Below are positions 37,781-50,732 of a stretch of DNA of 64,000 bases, one piece after another. Location of the stretch: NCBI GenBank assembly GCA_030762175.1, contig CM060843.1, positions 115,466,869 through 115,530,868 on the forward strand. The letters run 5' to 3'. The translations under genes were made by a program, and so were the position numbers. Every line of letters starts with the position of its first letter. Position 1 is the stretch's first letter. The notes under the pieces were generated by a model. It made no database searches and had not been told where the DNA came from. It saw nothing but the letters and a program-made list of their open reading frames with translations. Origin of the DNA: Metallyticus violacea (Eukaryota > Arthropoda > Insecta > Mantodea > Metallyticidae).

Positions 37781-40700
37781 CTTTGTGTATACGTAGCTTT
37801 TCATTTTCATTTCAAGAGTGAACAAGACAGTTGAGGAAATGCGATAAAAATAGTACTGTGCACTTATTTATAACTCACAATTACATTTATTAATATCTGC
37901 CAAGCAAATTAGTGCGCAGTTTATTTAGTTTTCCGTTTTTTTTTTTTTCTTCCAATCCTCAACTTTAGAAAATACAAGTTATTGACGCCCAAAAACCAAA
38001 AATAAACCAGATGTACCTAGACACAAAAAAGGAAGAGAGAAGAGACTATGTTTTAACAGAACAATGCATTTGTGGAAACAGGAAAAAGAAGCTACCAGCG
38101 TTTTTGTAGCGAGTCCATCTCTTTTCAAGTGCGTGCACGTTTGGTGGGTGGGGGTGTGTTCGTGCATGTGGGTAAGGGTGGGAAGAGGTGTGTTCTGGCG
38201 CTCTGTCCACGTCAAAGTATTTTTTTTTATCCCTGTAAAAACAGTAAAGCACACACACAAGCCCACGCACACACTTTTAACGACCTGCCAATCAATCATG
38301 AAGTCAATCAACGTGCAAACAATAGCTTCGTCCTATTTAATGCTGCTTGTAAAAATGTAATAAAGTCTGCAAGAGCAGGGCACGGTATGTGTATTTTGAA
38401 GCGGCGTAAGTGGCTCTGTTTAGAGAAGGGGTTCATTTAAGTGTCGCCCTTTTTATATATCGGGCTAGTCACCGTCATGTGGTACGGCTCAGAGGGCGCA
38501 AGCACACCAGAGTGTCCGTAACACCCTTTAAATTCACTTCGCAGTTGATACTCAGCGTGTCGCGCTTAATTTCCTTGATACATTTTCATATTTGAAGTTA
38601 CCCACTACTAATAATGCAAATTTGTAAATAAAGCGCAAAAAATAATTTATCGAGAGAGGAGGGAAGTCAAAATAACAAGTAACCGGAACTTATTTTATTT
38701 TAACAACCCGATTGAATATTAATAACCTTGCAGATCACCAGCTCTTTAGCAACCTTAAAAAGAGCAAGCAAGCATCTTAAGTTTAGTTTTCGCTAGTATC
38801 CCCACATATTCATTAATGGGGGTTCTTTTGTAACTAGTAACTAGTTTATAGTTTTGCTCTATAGTCATTGTCAAAAGTTTTACCCGGTTTATTCTAGTAT
38901 TATAAGCTTTAACTTATCGTTTTTAAACTTTATATCACCATTACTCATTTTGTTGTGCTCTGACATATTTTTAGCCCCAGGTGTAACCGTGTATTAGTTT
39001 TCGACACTATGTTTACCTATAGTTTCGTACAACCTACATTATCAATGAAATTAGCACAAGCAAATATATAAAATGTCACCACTAGCTGAGGTACTGTGCC
39101 TCTCTTTCCGAATTGTTTACCTATCCTTCAAAAAGGTTCATACCTTCCATTGATTTTATTACAAAATGATTATAAATATGAAATTTAGAATATCTTAATT
39201 GATATGTGTAATAAAGGTTCAGTTTGCTTGGTAGCATTGTTGGTGTTCTGGAAGGTACGTATAATTGTGTGCTCAAAGTAAAATTTTCATATATTCTACA
39301 AAGACAGGCAGAAGAGAGACCTACAGATAATCCTGAGTGCCGAAAGAATTTCCTTATCAAAATGTGGTTTAATAAACTGTATGGAATCTATGGTACAAAT
39401 TCCTTTGAACATGCTAATGTTGTTCTTATAGCAATCAAGAAGGCCGTACACACACACACACATACATACATACATACATACATACATACATACATACATA
39501 CAAATCTACATACATACAAATATACCAGTGCTTCTTTATATTTACGTTTTCTATTAGTAATTTTATATACAAATGCATAAACATGAATGGAACCTTTACT
39601 CTTGGGGCCCTTTCCATTTACTCACACCCCCTCTCAAACTCCCCCTTTTCATTTTAGCCATTAACCTACTTTGTCGGGTCTTCGCTAGAAATATTCCCAA
39701 ATTGTGTATCTCGTATGCACCTACACTTACCGGTAAATGTTGAAATTTCTATTGAAATTCAAAAATTTCCGTGATAAACGCTAATTTCTTAAAATCTGCA
39801 TAACTGCAGTGCAGTGGAAAAAAAAAAACTTCCAAGATGTATTTAGGGGAGGTGGAACTGGCAGGAGCCAGCACTAAACGAGGTGCAGCTATTAGGAGCA
39901 CCAAAAATTGAAATCATGGATCATGACATTGTGATAAGGGAAGTAATTAAAGCAATAGAAGTGCTAAAATGTATTTTAATGGTGGAGGTGTTATAAAATT
40001 TATCAGTGATTTTCATATCAAATTAATTCTATTCGTGAACTTTTTGTAAATGTAATGTTTTCTTTACTAAGGTGGTGCTCGATTCGATCAATGGAATGCA
40101 TTGAATGCATGTACTCTTATTAGTTCTTTAAACTATGTATATGATTCAAGTTGCAGCGCCTTCACATAATTATCAAAGTTTTACGAACGAACATTTTTCA
40201 GAAAATATTACTGAGCATAAACATCTTCAAATGTGTGACAAAGCTTGGAATACTATACGATTTCTGACTTGTATATACTTTACAAAATATCCTGAAGACC
40301 GGAGCAGTTTAATCAGCTGCTTGCTAGTATCCTTGTGTCGTATACAGACCAACTTGTGCTCGATGGCGCACGTTCATCACATATAGAATAGCAGCGTGTG
40401 AAACTTACAAAGACATACACGTATGTGGTTCACGTAAGGTCACTATGGATGGGTAGAATGTCCCCCTCCTCTTCTATAATGCGCTGCACAACATCCATCT
40501 AATCGATTGTCCTGTTCCGAACAAAGGCCGGCAATCTGCCGTCACAGCGTCACTTGCTCTGCAACTCAGTTCCTCAATCGTGGTTGTTAAAATGCGGCTT
40601 TTTGTTAGAGAATATGGTACTCGTTGCTGCCAGACTATTAATATGTGCTGGTCCACAGGGAGTTCCCGTGCAATCCTGAAAGCAATAAGGACGTGTCGTG

Positions 40701-41627
40701 TATGGGTCCATAACTTCCGAAGCAGAAATTCAGAACAAATATTAGCCTTATTCCGTAAACTAATCACTAATACACGAGTAGGGGCTTGCAAATTTTGATT
40801 TTCATTACGTAGAGAAGTTAAAGGTACAAAATAGACGCTTTTAGCTGCATATCAGCAAAAGATATATACGCTGATCTTAAATAATTTAAAACTAGCTTTA
40901 TTAAAAAAAAAGATTTGCTCTGTCTATAACAACTATGTATTTATTTATGATAAAATCGCGGTATAAATTTATCTTACATGGTAACATATAGCCATCTCCT
41001 AAACAGCTCAGAGATTTGTAAAACATCAAAAGAAATTTTGGAGTATTGCTATTTTCTGTTTGAAACAAAGTTGTTTTATGTCACCGTTCTTGCTTATTTT
41101 CCGCGATCAATGTATGACGTTGTGTTCTTCCTTCTCTAATAAGAATATTACATGATGCTCAGTTTGCATGCAATGTATCATAAAGTAACAAAATTAAAGA
41201 TTGCCAGCTATTCACCAGACACTTCTTCTCTCTTTTAATACGCAGCAAGGAAGGCCAGAGTTTGGTGCTTTTTCGGCTTTATATATTATAAAATAAAGTT
41301 GGAACCTTCTTCACTATGCCCAATCAGTGACCCAAGTATTACGTATGAGAAAATATTTTAATTAAAAGGTTCTATTTAACTATCGGTTTGGCTAAAAGTG
41401 TATTTTATAATGCTTGGGATGAAATGTGCGCTATAACGGAAAATTTTAAGCAATGATATTTCTGGCAAGGATTTAAGCTCTTATTTCTTTAAAATGCAAT
41501 TTTTAGTTCTTCTATTTGAAATTTACTGCTCATATGTTAATATTTTTTCCAACTGAATGGGTTAAATATTTCAAGATTCACTGTATAATTAAAGTTTGCA
41601 TTTATATGCGTTTCATGTTGTAACTAC
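37781..41627. other. non-coding stretch with simple repeats
   Basis: A CA/GT-rich patch at 38,120-38,275 produces overlapping spurious frames on both strands. A (CA)n to (CATA)n tract lies at 39,447-39,501. The block at 40,440-40,800 is less AT-rich and open on both strands (40,474-40,791 minus; 40,580-40,798 plus). It may be a transposase fossil but I could not match it to a family. Confidence 0.5.
39447..39501 (+). repeat. (CA)n/(CATA)n compound microsatellite
   Basis: CA dinucleotides followed by CATA tetranucleotides, with degenerate CATA units to about 39,520. Confidence 0.95.
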
Positions 41628-42175
41628 CGCCGAAGGTGACCGAGATCGTTAAGGCGCGAACCCGTAAACGGGAACTCTAGGATTCTCATCACTTCCGACC
41701 GCCACAGTGACCGAGGTCGTTAAGGCATGGACTCGTGAGCGGGAGGTCTGCGGTTCGAATCCCGCCAGGACAGTCCTCCCTGACTGGGTTTTTTTCCAGG
41801 TTTTCCTCAGTCTTCATAACTGGCAAATGCCGGGGAGGTACCTAAACTTAGGCCTGGAACGCTTCCTTCCTTAAAAAAAAATCCTTTCCCAATATATCAT
41901 TTCATGTATCATCAGTGAGGCCTGTGAAGCCTCGGTAGTAAAAACGGGCGTTAAACACTACTCATCACTTCCGGTCTTCCTGACTGAGGGTTTTCTTTTT
42001 CAATTTTTTTTCATTTCTCAAAAATTACAATGCCCAGAAGGTACGGTAAACTTAGGCCTGGAACGCTATTTTCTTTAAATAATATATTTTTTCCCTTTCA
42101 TCTCACATATCATTAGTATGCCCCGTCTTTGATGTCCCAATAGTTAACACGGAGAATAAACATTATTAAAAAGTG
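41628..42175 (+). mobile_element. old SINE family A copy split by a younger one
   Basis: The tRNA-like head at 41,628-41,684 (GTGACCGAGATCGTTAAGGC) is separated from its body at 41,974-42,175 (TTCCTGACTGAGGG, AAACTTAGGCCTGGAACGC, AATAAACATTATT) by the insertion at 41,698-41,960. Joining the two outer parts in order gives one diverged family A element. Confidence 0.85.
41698..41960 (+). mobile_element. SINE family A, full length, nested insertion
   Basis: A 263-bp element with A-box-like GTGACCGAGGTCGTTAAGGC, a perfect B box GGTTCGAATCC (41,752-41,762), the central body and the 3' end GGGCGTTAAACACTA. Flanked by a perfect 13-bp duplication CTCATCACTTCCG at 41,685-41,697 and 41,961-41,973. It is a good reference copy for the family. 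Confidence 0.95.
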
Positions 42176-43240
42176 TAAATATTCCGTCCATTATTGCTGC
42201 TATATGTTTTTCCTTATTGTACGCTGAATTAATATGCTGCTTTTCCCTTTTTTTTTTTAAATTTAAAAATGTTTGCACTTATTATGTTCATAGTTGTATT
42301 TTTTTGGCAAATATAAGTGAGTATTTATCTTTCCCGCACTGTTGAGTCACCTTTACTTGGCCAATTCCTGGGGGGTTTCCTCTAGTAACTTCATAAATAA
42401 CAGCTTGCCGACATCAAGGAACATGTTTCTCGTTAGAAACACGATGAACTTTATAATCATTTGAGGACAAGGTTACATCATGTTTAACCTTATGTATACA
42501 AGGACATCTTTTCTTAAGGTTCTTTCTTAAGATAAATTTTTAAAGCCTTCAAAATATGCCCGATCTTATGAACGAAAAACCAACCACTACCAAGTATTAT
42601 TGGTTCTTAATATAGCCATATATTCAACACCTTATTTTATGATAAGGAACTCTCAAACACTTTTTCTGAGTTTCATAAGTTATACGCCTTCCAATCATTC
42701 ACCATGGTACCACTTAATACTTAGGAATTAGCCTAATATCACTACATTTAAACATTGTTTAATAAATTACCATGTTATTACTGTTTGTATTCCTTGATTA
42801 TATTGATAAGTTGTAATCCAAATATGTATTTACATATAACACGAGGAGCATTGGATGATTCAGTTTTTGTTTTCGTACTGCAGCACTGCGTATGGTTTTA
42901 GCTAATTATAGACATCTTTTTGACAGAACATCGCTTCTATTTGAAAAAGTCATAAGGGACACTTGCTGTAATCCTCGGCTTCATGCTTATTAACAAATAC
43001 TCCTAGATGATCTTATAAAAGTATTACCTTCTTGGGCGTGGTGCCCATTTACTCAAAACCCTGACATTGAAATTTTTATTTTATACATTTTTAAAATAAT
43101 TAGCATTGAGTTTTAAACACAAATTAATATTTAAACAAGATAACCATATTAATATTATATCAATGAACTCTTTTAAAGCAGCAGTATTATCAGAATGGAA
43201 TTATTCTTTTACATTTGAAGCAGTGTGGTCGGCCCCCAAA
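42176..43240. other. non-coding AT-rich stretch
   Basis: Nothing recognised. Confidence 0.55.
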
Positions 43241-43460
43241 ATTAGAGCCTAATTACGAGGCTATTTATTTGCGGCTCCACGTTGGCCCCAAATTATGAAG
43301 CTGTTTAATAGGCTCCGGCTGTGTACCCCAGGTTGGATACACCACTTTTGAAGCGATTTATTGTCGATTTCGAATGGCCTCACATATAACCAATTTTGAA
43401 ACGATTTTGTAGATTGAACATTGATCGCTTAGGTGCTGTAGCCCACGCTTCAATAACAAC
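43241..43460 (+). repeat. diverged relative of the ~52-bp array
   Basis: Units start at CTAATTACGAGGC (~43,248), AATTATGAAGCTG (~43,292), CTTTTGAAGCGA (~43,344) and TTTTGAAACGAT (~43,394), close to 50 bp apart. CCACGTTGGCCCCAA reverse complements to a sequence matching 12 of 15 positions of a tRNA-Lys1,2 PBS. The flank GACTCGTACTGAACAGAACTGGGAGAGG matches the flank in the tandem units. Confidence 0.65.
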
Positions 43461-44075
43461 TTCTCAGGGTAATTTGTGCTATTTTGTTGACTCGTACTGA
43501 ACAGAACTGGGAGAGGATTTCAATAGTATAAACAAGCACGGGATGCGACAATATATATATAGGTATTTTATTATATCCAAAATCTTTTGCGTCCTCTGGT
43601 GTTTTGCGTACGATAAACGTAGCTACGCCAATCAAACTTAGTTGCAGCGTGTGAAACTTACAGATGAGTGCCGCGGGGCGTGAAACTGAAAACTGCTTAA
43701 CTGATGTAACAAAACTGCGTAACTGATAGCTGTTTCTCACCTGAGTATCAATTTAAAAACTACCTAACTGCATATATCTTATAATTGCCTCTTGCGGCAT
43801 GTGGTTACTTAACTAACTTGAACTGAGGTGCCGAATTGCGTGCCACCTGTAAAACTTAAGAATGACTCAGAAACGTCGAACTTACAATTGCTTCTATCTA
43901 GCCGCGTGTAGACCTTACAATTGCGTAGCGAAGAACGAGTACGGCTTAAGAATTGCGGCTCACCGCGTGTAAAACTTCAAACTTATTATTACTGAGGACT
44001 GTTTCTCACCACGTGTAGATCTTATAACTACGTGCCTCAGCATCGTAGAAGTTACAACTGCTTCTCGAACCGCTT
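43461..44075 (+). repeat. second degenerate repeat family (GTGTAGAACTTACAACTGCTTCTCACC-like)
   Basis: Irregular ~35-45-bp units carrying variants of GTGTAGACCTTACAATTGC and CTTCTCACCGCG recur from about 43,640 to 44,075. The same type occurs at 18,350-18,403 and 18,674-18,790 and in the other tandem units, where the SINE interrupts it. Together with the ~52-bp array it may derive from an LTR. Confidence 0.5.
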
Positions 44076-45101
44076 GCCCCGGCAGAGAAAACGTTTCCTT
44101 ATAATCGTTTCAAAGCGTTACGTGGGGTTTACAGTACAGCCCTATAGTTTTCCTGAGCCTTTGAAACATTTAAATATCATTTGTGTACTCTTGAGCTGCC
44201 AAACGCGCTTATTTTAAATCTGTCGCCTTTTTGACAATTTCTTGGAGAGTTTCTCATCATACGACGGGACGACGATATCGCCGACACCTGTTCCTCCTCC
44301 TACCTTCAACGAAGTTTGAAACGTCTTCAGCAACTAAGATACAAAAGGATCTGTTGTTCGGCCACCAGCATGCCTTAGCTTTGTTAGTAGAGAGACCCAT
44401 GCCATTACCAGCAGAAGAAATACTAAAGATGACAAAAGGCAACCTTTATTCTATTGTCATAGAGTCAAACGTCCAGGTAGCCATAGATACCCTTTAGCAA
44501 TACATGGAACGTCCCAGTTTGCTACTATAAGCTATGTATTTTTTATAATTATTACTATTTGCATTATCCAAAAGCATTTACTCTGGGGCATGCGTGGGTA
44601 TGAGGATCTGTCACAACTGTAAGTACGTATAAAATCACTGAAATTATGAATATTATAATTTAGCTTTTTGAAGATAAATTATCTTTATTTGGCTACAGTA
44701 CTGCAAATTAATATTAAAACCCTCTGTTAGCGCCAGTGAAATAAATGAACCGCTAAACAATAAACATTAGATTTACTAATGAATGAACCCTAATTGGCCT
44801 TTTCAACATTTTCCATAATGTGATATTGTGAACGCTGTTATCTGGATAATCGCACTACTCATTCTGTCTATTAATGTTAATTACCCTTCAATTACAGTCT
44901 ACCAAGCTTAAAGGAGATAACGTTAGAACTAAAGATGGAATCCGTTGATATTCATGAAGGAAAAAAACTAAAAGAACAGTAAGGGAAGTAAAAAAAATTG
45001 AAGCAATCCTTCCTCACTATTTTTAATATATATTTATTGATTATTAATTACTTTCACTCCAATTTCTTGAACATATTTTCACAGACAGTTTTAGTAAAAT
45101 G

Positions 45102-45137
<36 letters not shown>

Positions 45138-45425
45138 CTGAAACACTAATAAAATCCTTACTTGGTAGTCGGAATGCTATTAATGCGTTGATGGAGTACT
45201 GATATTTATGCGATCCATTTTTACGGAACATTTAAACGATAATATCGTCGCGTTATATAAATCGTATACTGTAGTAATAATGCAGATACTTTTGCCTTTA
45301 AACCGTTTATATCTTTCTCATTCTGTAGGTTAATTTAATATTTTGAAATATATTAATTTCAGTGTTTGTCAAAGAGTATTGCAGCACTTAGATATTAATT
45401 TTATAAATTCTGTTCTAGTATTATA
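44076..45425. other. non-coding stretch
   Basis: Less AT-rich to about 44,500, with an 88-codon frame at 44,231-44,497 that resembles nothing I know, then AT-rich. A 29-nt poly-T tract lies at 45,107-45,135. Confidence 0.5.
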
Positions 45426-46392
45426 TTATTGTTAGGTCTATAATTTTCCGCCCTTGCCGATAAGGATTATCACCTTCGATGTTCGGTTCTTCACGGAGGA
45501 AGGACTTACTCAACGAAAAATTAAACAGCGATTGGACGGTATATGGGGAAGCATCTCCCTCATATTCTACCGTAAAAAAATGGACCAAGAGAGTGCTGGT
45601 CGCCCTTGGAGGTGCTCACTCCTGAAAACATTGCTCTTGGGTAAGGAGAAATTATGGAAGACCGGCGGCTTAAAGTTACAGAAATAGTAGCAAGGTTGGG
45701 TCTTTCTAAAACAAGATTCCATCGAATTATTCATGAATATTTAAATATGAATAAGCTTAGTGCAAGATAAGTACCTCAACTTCTTTTAGTTCAAAGTATC
45801 TGTTGTCAGGTATTTTTGGAGCTCTGCCGTTGCCACGAGAGAGAAGGTCTGCAAACCATTGTTACAGGAAATAAAACTATTTTCCTCTACTATGAACCCT
45901 TGTCCAAAAGAGAATGAATGGAGTGGCCGTAAATCTAGTGAAGCACCGCCTCTAAAGGATAAGGCCACTCAGTCAACCAAGAAGATCATGGTCACAATCT
46001 TTTGAGACTGTGAAGGAATACTCTTCATTGACTTCAAGAAGAGGAACACCACAGTAAATGGGCAGTACTATACTGGCCTACTGCACAGACGGCGTGCTTC
46101 TATTAAAGAGAAGAGGACAGGAAAGCTGAGTGGTGGTGCACGCCTTCTTCACGACAACGCGCCTATGCACACAGCTCTTGTTGCAAAGAAATGTAAGTGT
46201 GACGAAGAAGTGATAGATGCATTTTGCAGACAAGATTTCTGACTATTGGGGGGGGGGGGACAGAAATGTTGAATTTAAAGATGTGAGAAGTGTATTGCAA
46301 TAAAGAGCAACTGTATTTAAAAATGAAATATAGTTTTTGTCTTTATCATACCTAGAAAATGGTTAGGCCGGAAATTTATGGAACTACTCTCG
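45426..46392 (+). mobile_element. mariner element copy 1, internally deleted
   Basis: About 967 bp. The 3' terminal repeat read inward is CGAGAGTAGTTCCATAAATTTCCGGCC. The 5' end retains GTTAGGTCTATAATTTTCCGCCC. Relative to the copy at 52,954 it lacks about 150 bp of the 5' leader (junction near 45,480) and about 100 bp near 46,195, which removes the third catalytic aspartate and its PDIAP-DY context. Surviving transposase pieces include FFTEEGLTQRKIKQRLDG, YYTGLLHRRRASIKEK and LLHDNAPMHTALVAK. TA lies directly outside the 3' end. Confidence 0.92.
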
Positions 46393-47705
46393 TATATACA
46401 GGATGGTAGTGTATCTATGACTTTCCATGCACAGATTGAGTCTTTGCGATGAACAGTGCACTGCTATGTTTAATGACGATTTTCAGTAAACGTTGATTAA
46501 TTGTTAATCTTTTAAATTTTTCATTTATGTGACTTGTTGAAAGTTGGAGAAATTTCTTTTGAACAATGGTAAGATAATTTCCTACCTTTTTACATGTTAA
46601 CACTTTTTCTACCTTCATGTGTTCTACAGTCTTCGATTTTAAGCTTTACAAGTTCTGTAATTTTCACATAAATTTAAGCGCAACCGCATGAACACACTGC
46701 TGATCCAAAAATCACATACGTCCTGTTTTCTAAACAGCTGCTATCTTCAACGTGTTGTTCTGGGTCTGTTTGTCTTTGACTGTGGAACAAACAACGTCAG
46801 TTTGCAAGATGGTACAGTTAAGCAACGGAGAGTATCTTGAAATACTGGTCACTTATATAGAATTCACCGTAATGAGACTGCAGAGTGCAAGAAATACAGA
46901 AGCACCGTATCGTAGAAAGATCATTAATCTCTATCAGCGGTCTACGTAAAAATTGTAAATATTTTCACAAAATGTTTAAATAAGCTCTTATGTTTACATA
47001 ATGTTCTGCCTAATTTTCTAAGTTGGGGAAAACGTTATGTTCATCAATTAAATATAGAATTCGTAAAGAAGGAAAAGCAATAAAAATTATTATGAATAAT
47101 GCCTTAATGTTTTTTTAACCCCTAGAACCTGTGAAGGCCCTTTCGTCGTGCTATGGTAGCTGCAGAAACTGAGGAACCAAATAATTAAAATTGCGCTTTG
47201 CAAGACGGTAAATATTTAAATAGCTATTATCTTAGCCAATATTCACACATTTCTAGGAATAATGTCATCTTGTTAAAAATAAAATGCACGTCGATGCAAT
47301 CACTTCAAGTTGAATGAAAGAGAATTGTATCATGTGGCTAATTTTGTGCTGATAATAATATGACACTACCAGCAACCACCGGATTTCTTCACCGTAAAGA
47401 AGAATGCTAGGTTTGGGCAAAGATCTTAACGCTAATTTGAATTATTATTCAGTTCATGCGATTCACCATTTTGAAAACCTATCGTAATTGGCAAAAAAAA
47501 AAAAAAAATAAATAAATAAAAAATAAACGTTAAACATTTTTAAATATGTACTTTCCATTAAAATTTTATTTCGTTTCACTAATGAGCTGATTAAATAAAT
47601 TCTGCCGATAGCTATCATTTTTTCATTTAAAACGATATTTTTTAATTTAGGTAGTTCTTGCCTAAATTAATAAAATATTATAAAAATAGTTTCTAGCAGC
47701 TTAGA
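46393..47705. other. non-coding AT-rich stretch
   Basis: No element recognised; minor A-rich tract near 47,494-47,520. Confidence 0.55.
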
Positions 47706-47977
47706 ATGAATAGTGTTTAACGCCCGTTTTTGCTACATAGGCACCACAGGCGATGGACACTGATGATACATGAAATGAAACATTGGGAAAGGATTTATTT
47801 TTAAGGAAGGAATCGTTCCAGGCCTAAGTTTAGGGTACCTCCCCGGCATTTGCCATTTATGAGGACTGAGGAAAACCTGGAAAAAACCTCAGTCAGGAAA
47901 GACGGTCCTGGCGGTATTCGAACCCAGACCTCCCGCTCACGAGTCCGAGACTTAACGACCTCGGCCACCCGTGGCGG
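47706..47977 (-). mobile_element. SINE family A, full length
   Basis: Minus strand. B box read as GGTTCGAATACC, body TAAACTTAGGCCTGGAACG, 3' end GGGCGTTAAACACT. Flanked by a perfect 14-bp duplication TCTAGCAGCTTAGA (47,692-47,705 and 47,978-47,991). Confidence 0.95.
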
Positions 47978-48332
47978 TCTAGCAGCTTAGAGAAAAATAA
48001 AATTTCCTAAGAATAAATATTTAATTCTAAATCATTTAAACATAAATGTTTCAGAATTATTATTTTTGTTTTAGATAATAAAATTAGATGCATTGCTTTA
48101 GTTAACAATGGTGATTAAATGTAGGTATCAATACACTTTTCGGAGTTATACAATTCTCATATTTATGTTTCTAAAATTAATAAGTGCACAGCATTTTAAA
48201 GATATAAAATGCTTTCATAAACTATAAATATTAACAAATATTAGCTGTTTTCCATTTGTATTAATGAATGCCATAAGTTAACTTTCATGCTATATGCTAG
48301 AGTATATATATATACTCTATTTTCATGGCTTT

Positions 48333-48378
48333 TAATAGTGCTTAATGCCCGTCTTTACTACTGAGGCAACATAGGCGG
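48333..48378 (-). mobile_element. SINE family A tail fragment
   Basis: TTAATAGTGCTTAATGCCCG and TTACTACTGAGGCAACATAGGCG match the minus-strand 3' tail only. Confidence 0.7.
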
Positions 48379-48529
48379 TTTCATGAGTAATATTGAAATA
48401 CAAGAAAATGAGAAAAATTAAAATTATTTGAATGTTGTTACTCTGTAGGAAACATGCAACTAATTCATTTCAAGATTATCTACATACCAATAAATACAAA
48501 GATATAAGGTCTTATACAGTCAGTGTAAA

Positions 48530-48711
48530 TAGTAGTACTAGTGGTAGTGGTGGTGGTATTGGTAGTGGTGGTGGTGATGGTAGTAGTGATAGTGGTGGTA
48601 GTAGTGGTAGTAGTATTAATTGCAGTGGTGGTAGTAGTAGCGATTGCAGTAGTAGTAACAGTAGTAGTTGTAGTAGTAGTAGTAGTAGTAAAGTAGTAGT
48701 ACTACTACTAC

Positions 48712-48749
<38 letters not shown>

Positions 48750-48796
48750 AAGTAGTAGTAAAGTAGTAGTAGTAGTAGTAGTAGTAGTAGAAGTAA

Positions 48797-48837
<41 letters not shown>

Positions 48838-48860
48838 ATAGTAGTAGTAATAGTGGTGGT
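48530..48860 (+). repeat. (AGT/GGT)n trinucleotide tract, ~330 bp
   Basis: Mixed AGT and GGT triplets grading into long pure AGT runs, with a short inverted ACT run near 48,701-48,712. It abuts the 3' end of the minus-strand SINE at 48,861 and probably grew from that tail. The Ser/Gly/Val-rich frame at 48,432-48,755 is an artefact of the tract. Confidence 0.92.
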
Positions 48861-49080
48861 GTTTGGTTTATTTATGGACGCTTTTTAACATCTCATGTCA
48901 TTAGCGTCCCATTTATTTAAATTTTACTGAGACTTTTTCATGTTTGAGGCATTTTTAGGTACCAAATCTATGACAGGGCCATGGATTTACTTACTTGCTA
49001 TATATTGCATTTTTACGTCCGAAAAAATTAATCGACCGTGGTCGGGATTGAACTCGCGAGCCCTTGGGTCTACATCAGTG
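48861..49080 (-). mobile_element. SINE family B-like copy, head truncated
   Basis: On the minus strand: B-box region GTTCAATCCCGACCACGGTCG, ATTTTTTCGGACGTAAAAATG, GGGACGCTAATGACATGAGATG and GCGTCCATAAATAAACC. This gives the 3' end that the chimeric copy at 3,237 lacks. Confidence 0.75.
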
Positions 49081-49554
49081 GAAGTGATTTTGAATAAGTA
49101 TACATAAGATATACAAGTATTAAATACTATACAAGGAATTTTGTGGTATATAAATACTTAATTCCTTCTTGAGAAAATTCAAATTACATCTATTATAAAA
49201 GAGATCAGATTTGAAAAATTCCGTATGATAGTTTCATATGTAGTCTTTTATCGAGAATAATTTTTTATTGGTCCTGAAAGGGACATTTTTTATTTTATTT
49301 ATTTAGATATGAAACGAGGAATGTGTGAATGTTAAAATATGTTTGCACTAGCTATAACTGAAATCTATTGGTATCGAGGACGTACGATTCAATCACACTG
49401 ATTGAATCTTAAGAGAACTTGCCTACCTCTACAGTTAATATATCTTTCATATTCTGATGGAGCGTTCTACTATGATACAACTCTTTTACATATAATATAA
49501 TAGAATAGCAGGAAATGTCATGTTTTCGTCTTTTTCATTTGGCACCAAGGCTAC

Positions 49555-49590
<36 letters not shown>

Positions 49591-50732
49591 CCCCTTTGAA
49601 GGGTAAACTTGGATATGGATGGCAAAGCAGGGGAGTATCGGCTTTTCAAAATTGTAATATTGCAAATATTTAAAAATAAAATTATATATTGTGGATACGC
49701 TTGTATAACTGAAAACTTTGTAACTGTTATATGTATTTAGTAGTTATGATATTCAATTATCACATTTGCAGCTTTTAATCAAATTCCATATGCCTTAAAA
49801 ATTATGTTCTTTGTTTCTCAGTTGAAATTGTAAATTTATATACTGCCATGTTGGTGAGTTGATATGCAACCGATTCTAATAATGCTCATTACTTAAAATC
49901 TTAATACTTAATCTAAAATATTGTTTTAGGTGATTTTACCAGTATTGTATAGCTGCTTCAATGTGAATATTAAAAAGTGTAGGCCACCCTATCTTATTCC
50001 TAAATTAATTCCTTCTGTTCTAAAATGCTTGTTCTGGCAATAGTAACACAGATGGCTACATTTTAATAAATATTTCTTATCACTAAAATGAAACGTAGTC
50101 ACTATCACATTCCACAATGAAAGTAAATTTAAAAATTAGAATTCTTAAGACCCTATTACCCCAATTTTACATATTGCAATGCGATATAATAGCATGATTG
50201 TTTCAACAAGAGCTGTTTTATTTCATAATTATGTCGGAAGCTTTCATTTCTACGCAGAGTTCAGATTCTAAACTAAATTTATAAACGTAACAAACATGTG
50301 ACCTGCCACATTTTCGTGTTATGGTTTTTAACATTTGCATTTTGTATTTTTGTGATCAGTCCCCGTGCACAAGCTATTTCCTTTTTATTACGTTGAATAT
50401 ACGCACCAATGATTTTTCTGAGTAAAGCGAGGCGTGTCGATTCCCACCATGCTGACTATACAACAGTGAGATGGATGACACGGGAAGTCTGTTAGTTCAT
50501 TATGCGACTTTCTGAAAGAAATTACCTAATCAAATACTGGCCCGCAAAACAAAACAATTGTGAAACTAGATAGTGGTTAGTTTGTAATAGAGAAACTCGG
50601 AAAGATTATGTAGCGCACCACAATATCTCTTAAGTTCTCAATATTATAGTTTGCTTTGTATTCACGTGTTTTAAATCTAATATCTAAAGAACATTATACT
50701 TGCATTTCTTCGTATTTTCAGCAGCTATTTTG
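49081..50732. other. non-coding AT-rich stretch
   Basis: Only a 30-nt poly-T tract at 49,561-49,590 stands out. Confidence 0.55.

Noticed and set aside
38046..38440. Overlapping frames on both strands, His/Thr/Val rich
   Set aside because: They run through a CA/GT-rich patch and overlap in several frames with no family motif.
40474..40798. Frames on both strands in a C+G-richer block, considered as a DUF4817 or transposase fossil
   Set aside because: I could not align it to any transposase motif in either direction.
44231..44497. 88-codon frame in less AT-rich sequence
   Set aside because: No motif, and it is overlapped by a minus-strand frame of similar length. Left as unsupported.
48432..48755. 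Ser/Gly-rich then Val-rich frame
   Set aside because: Produced by the AGT/GGT trinucleotide tract.
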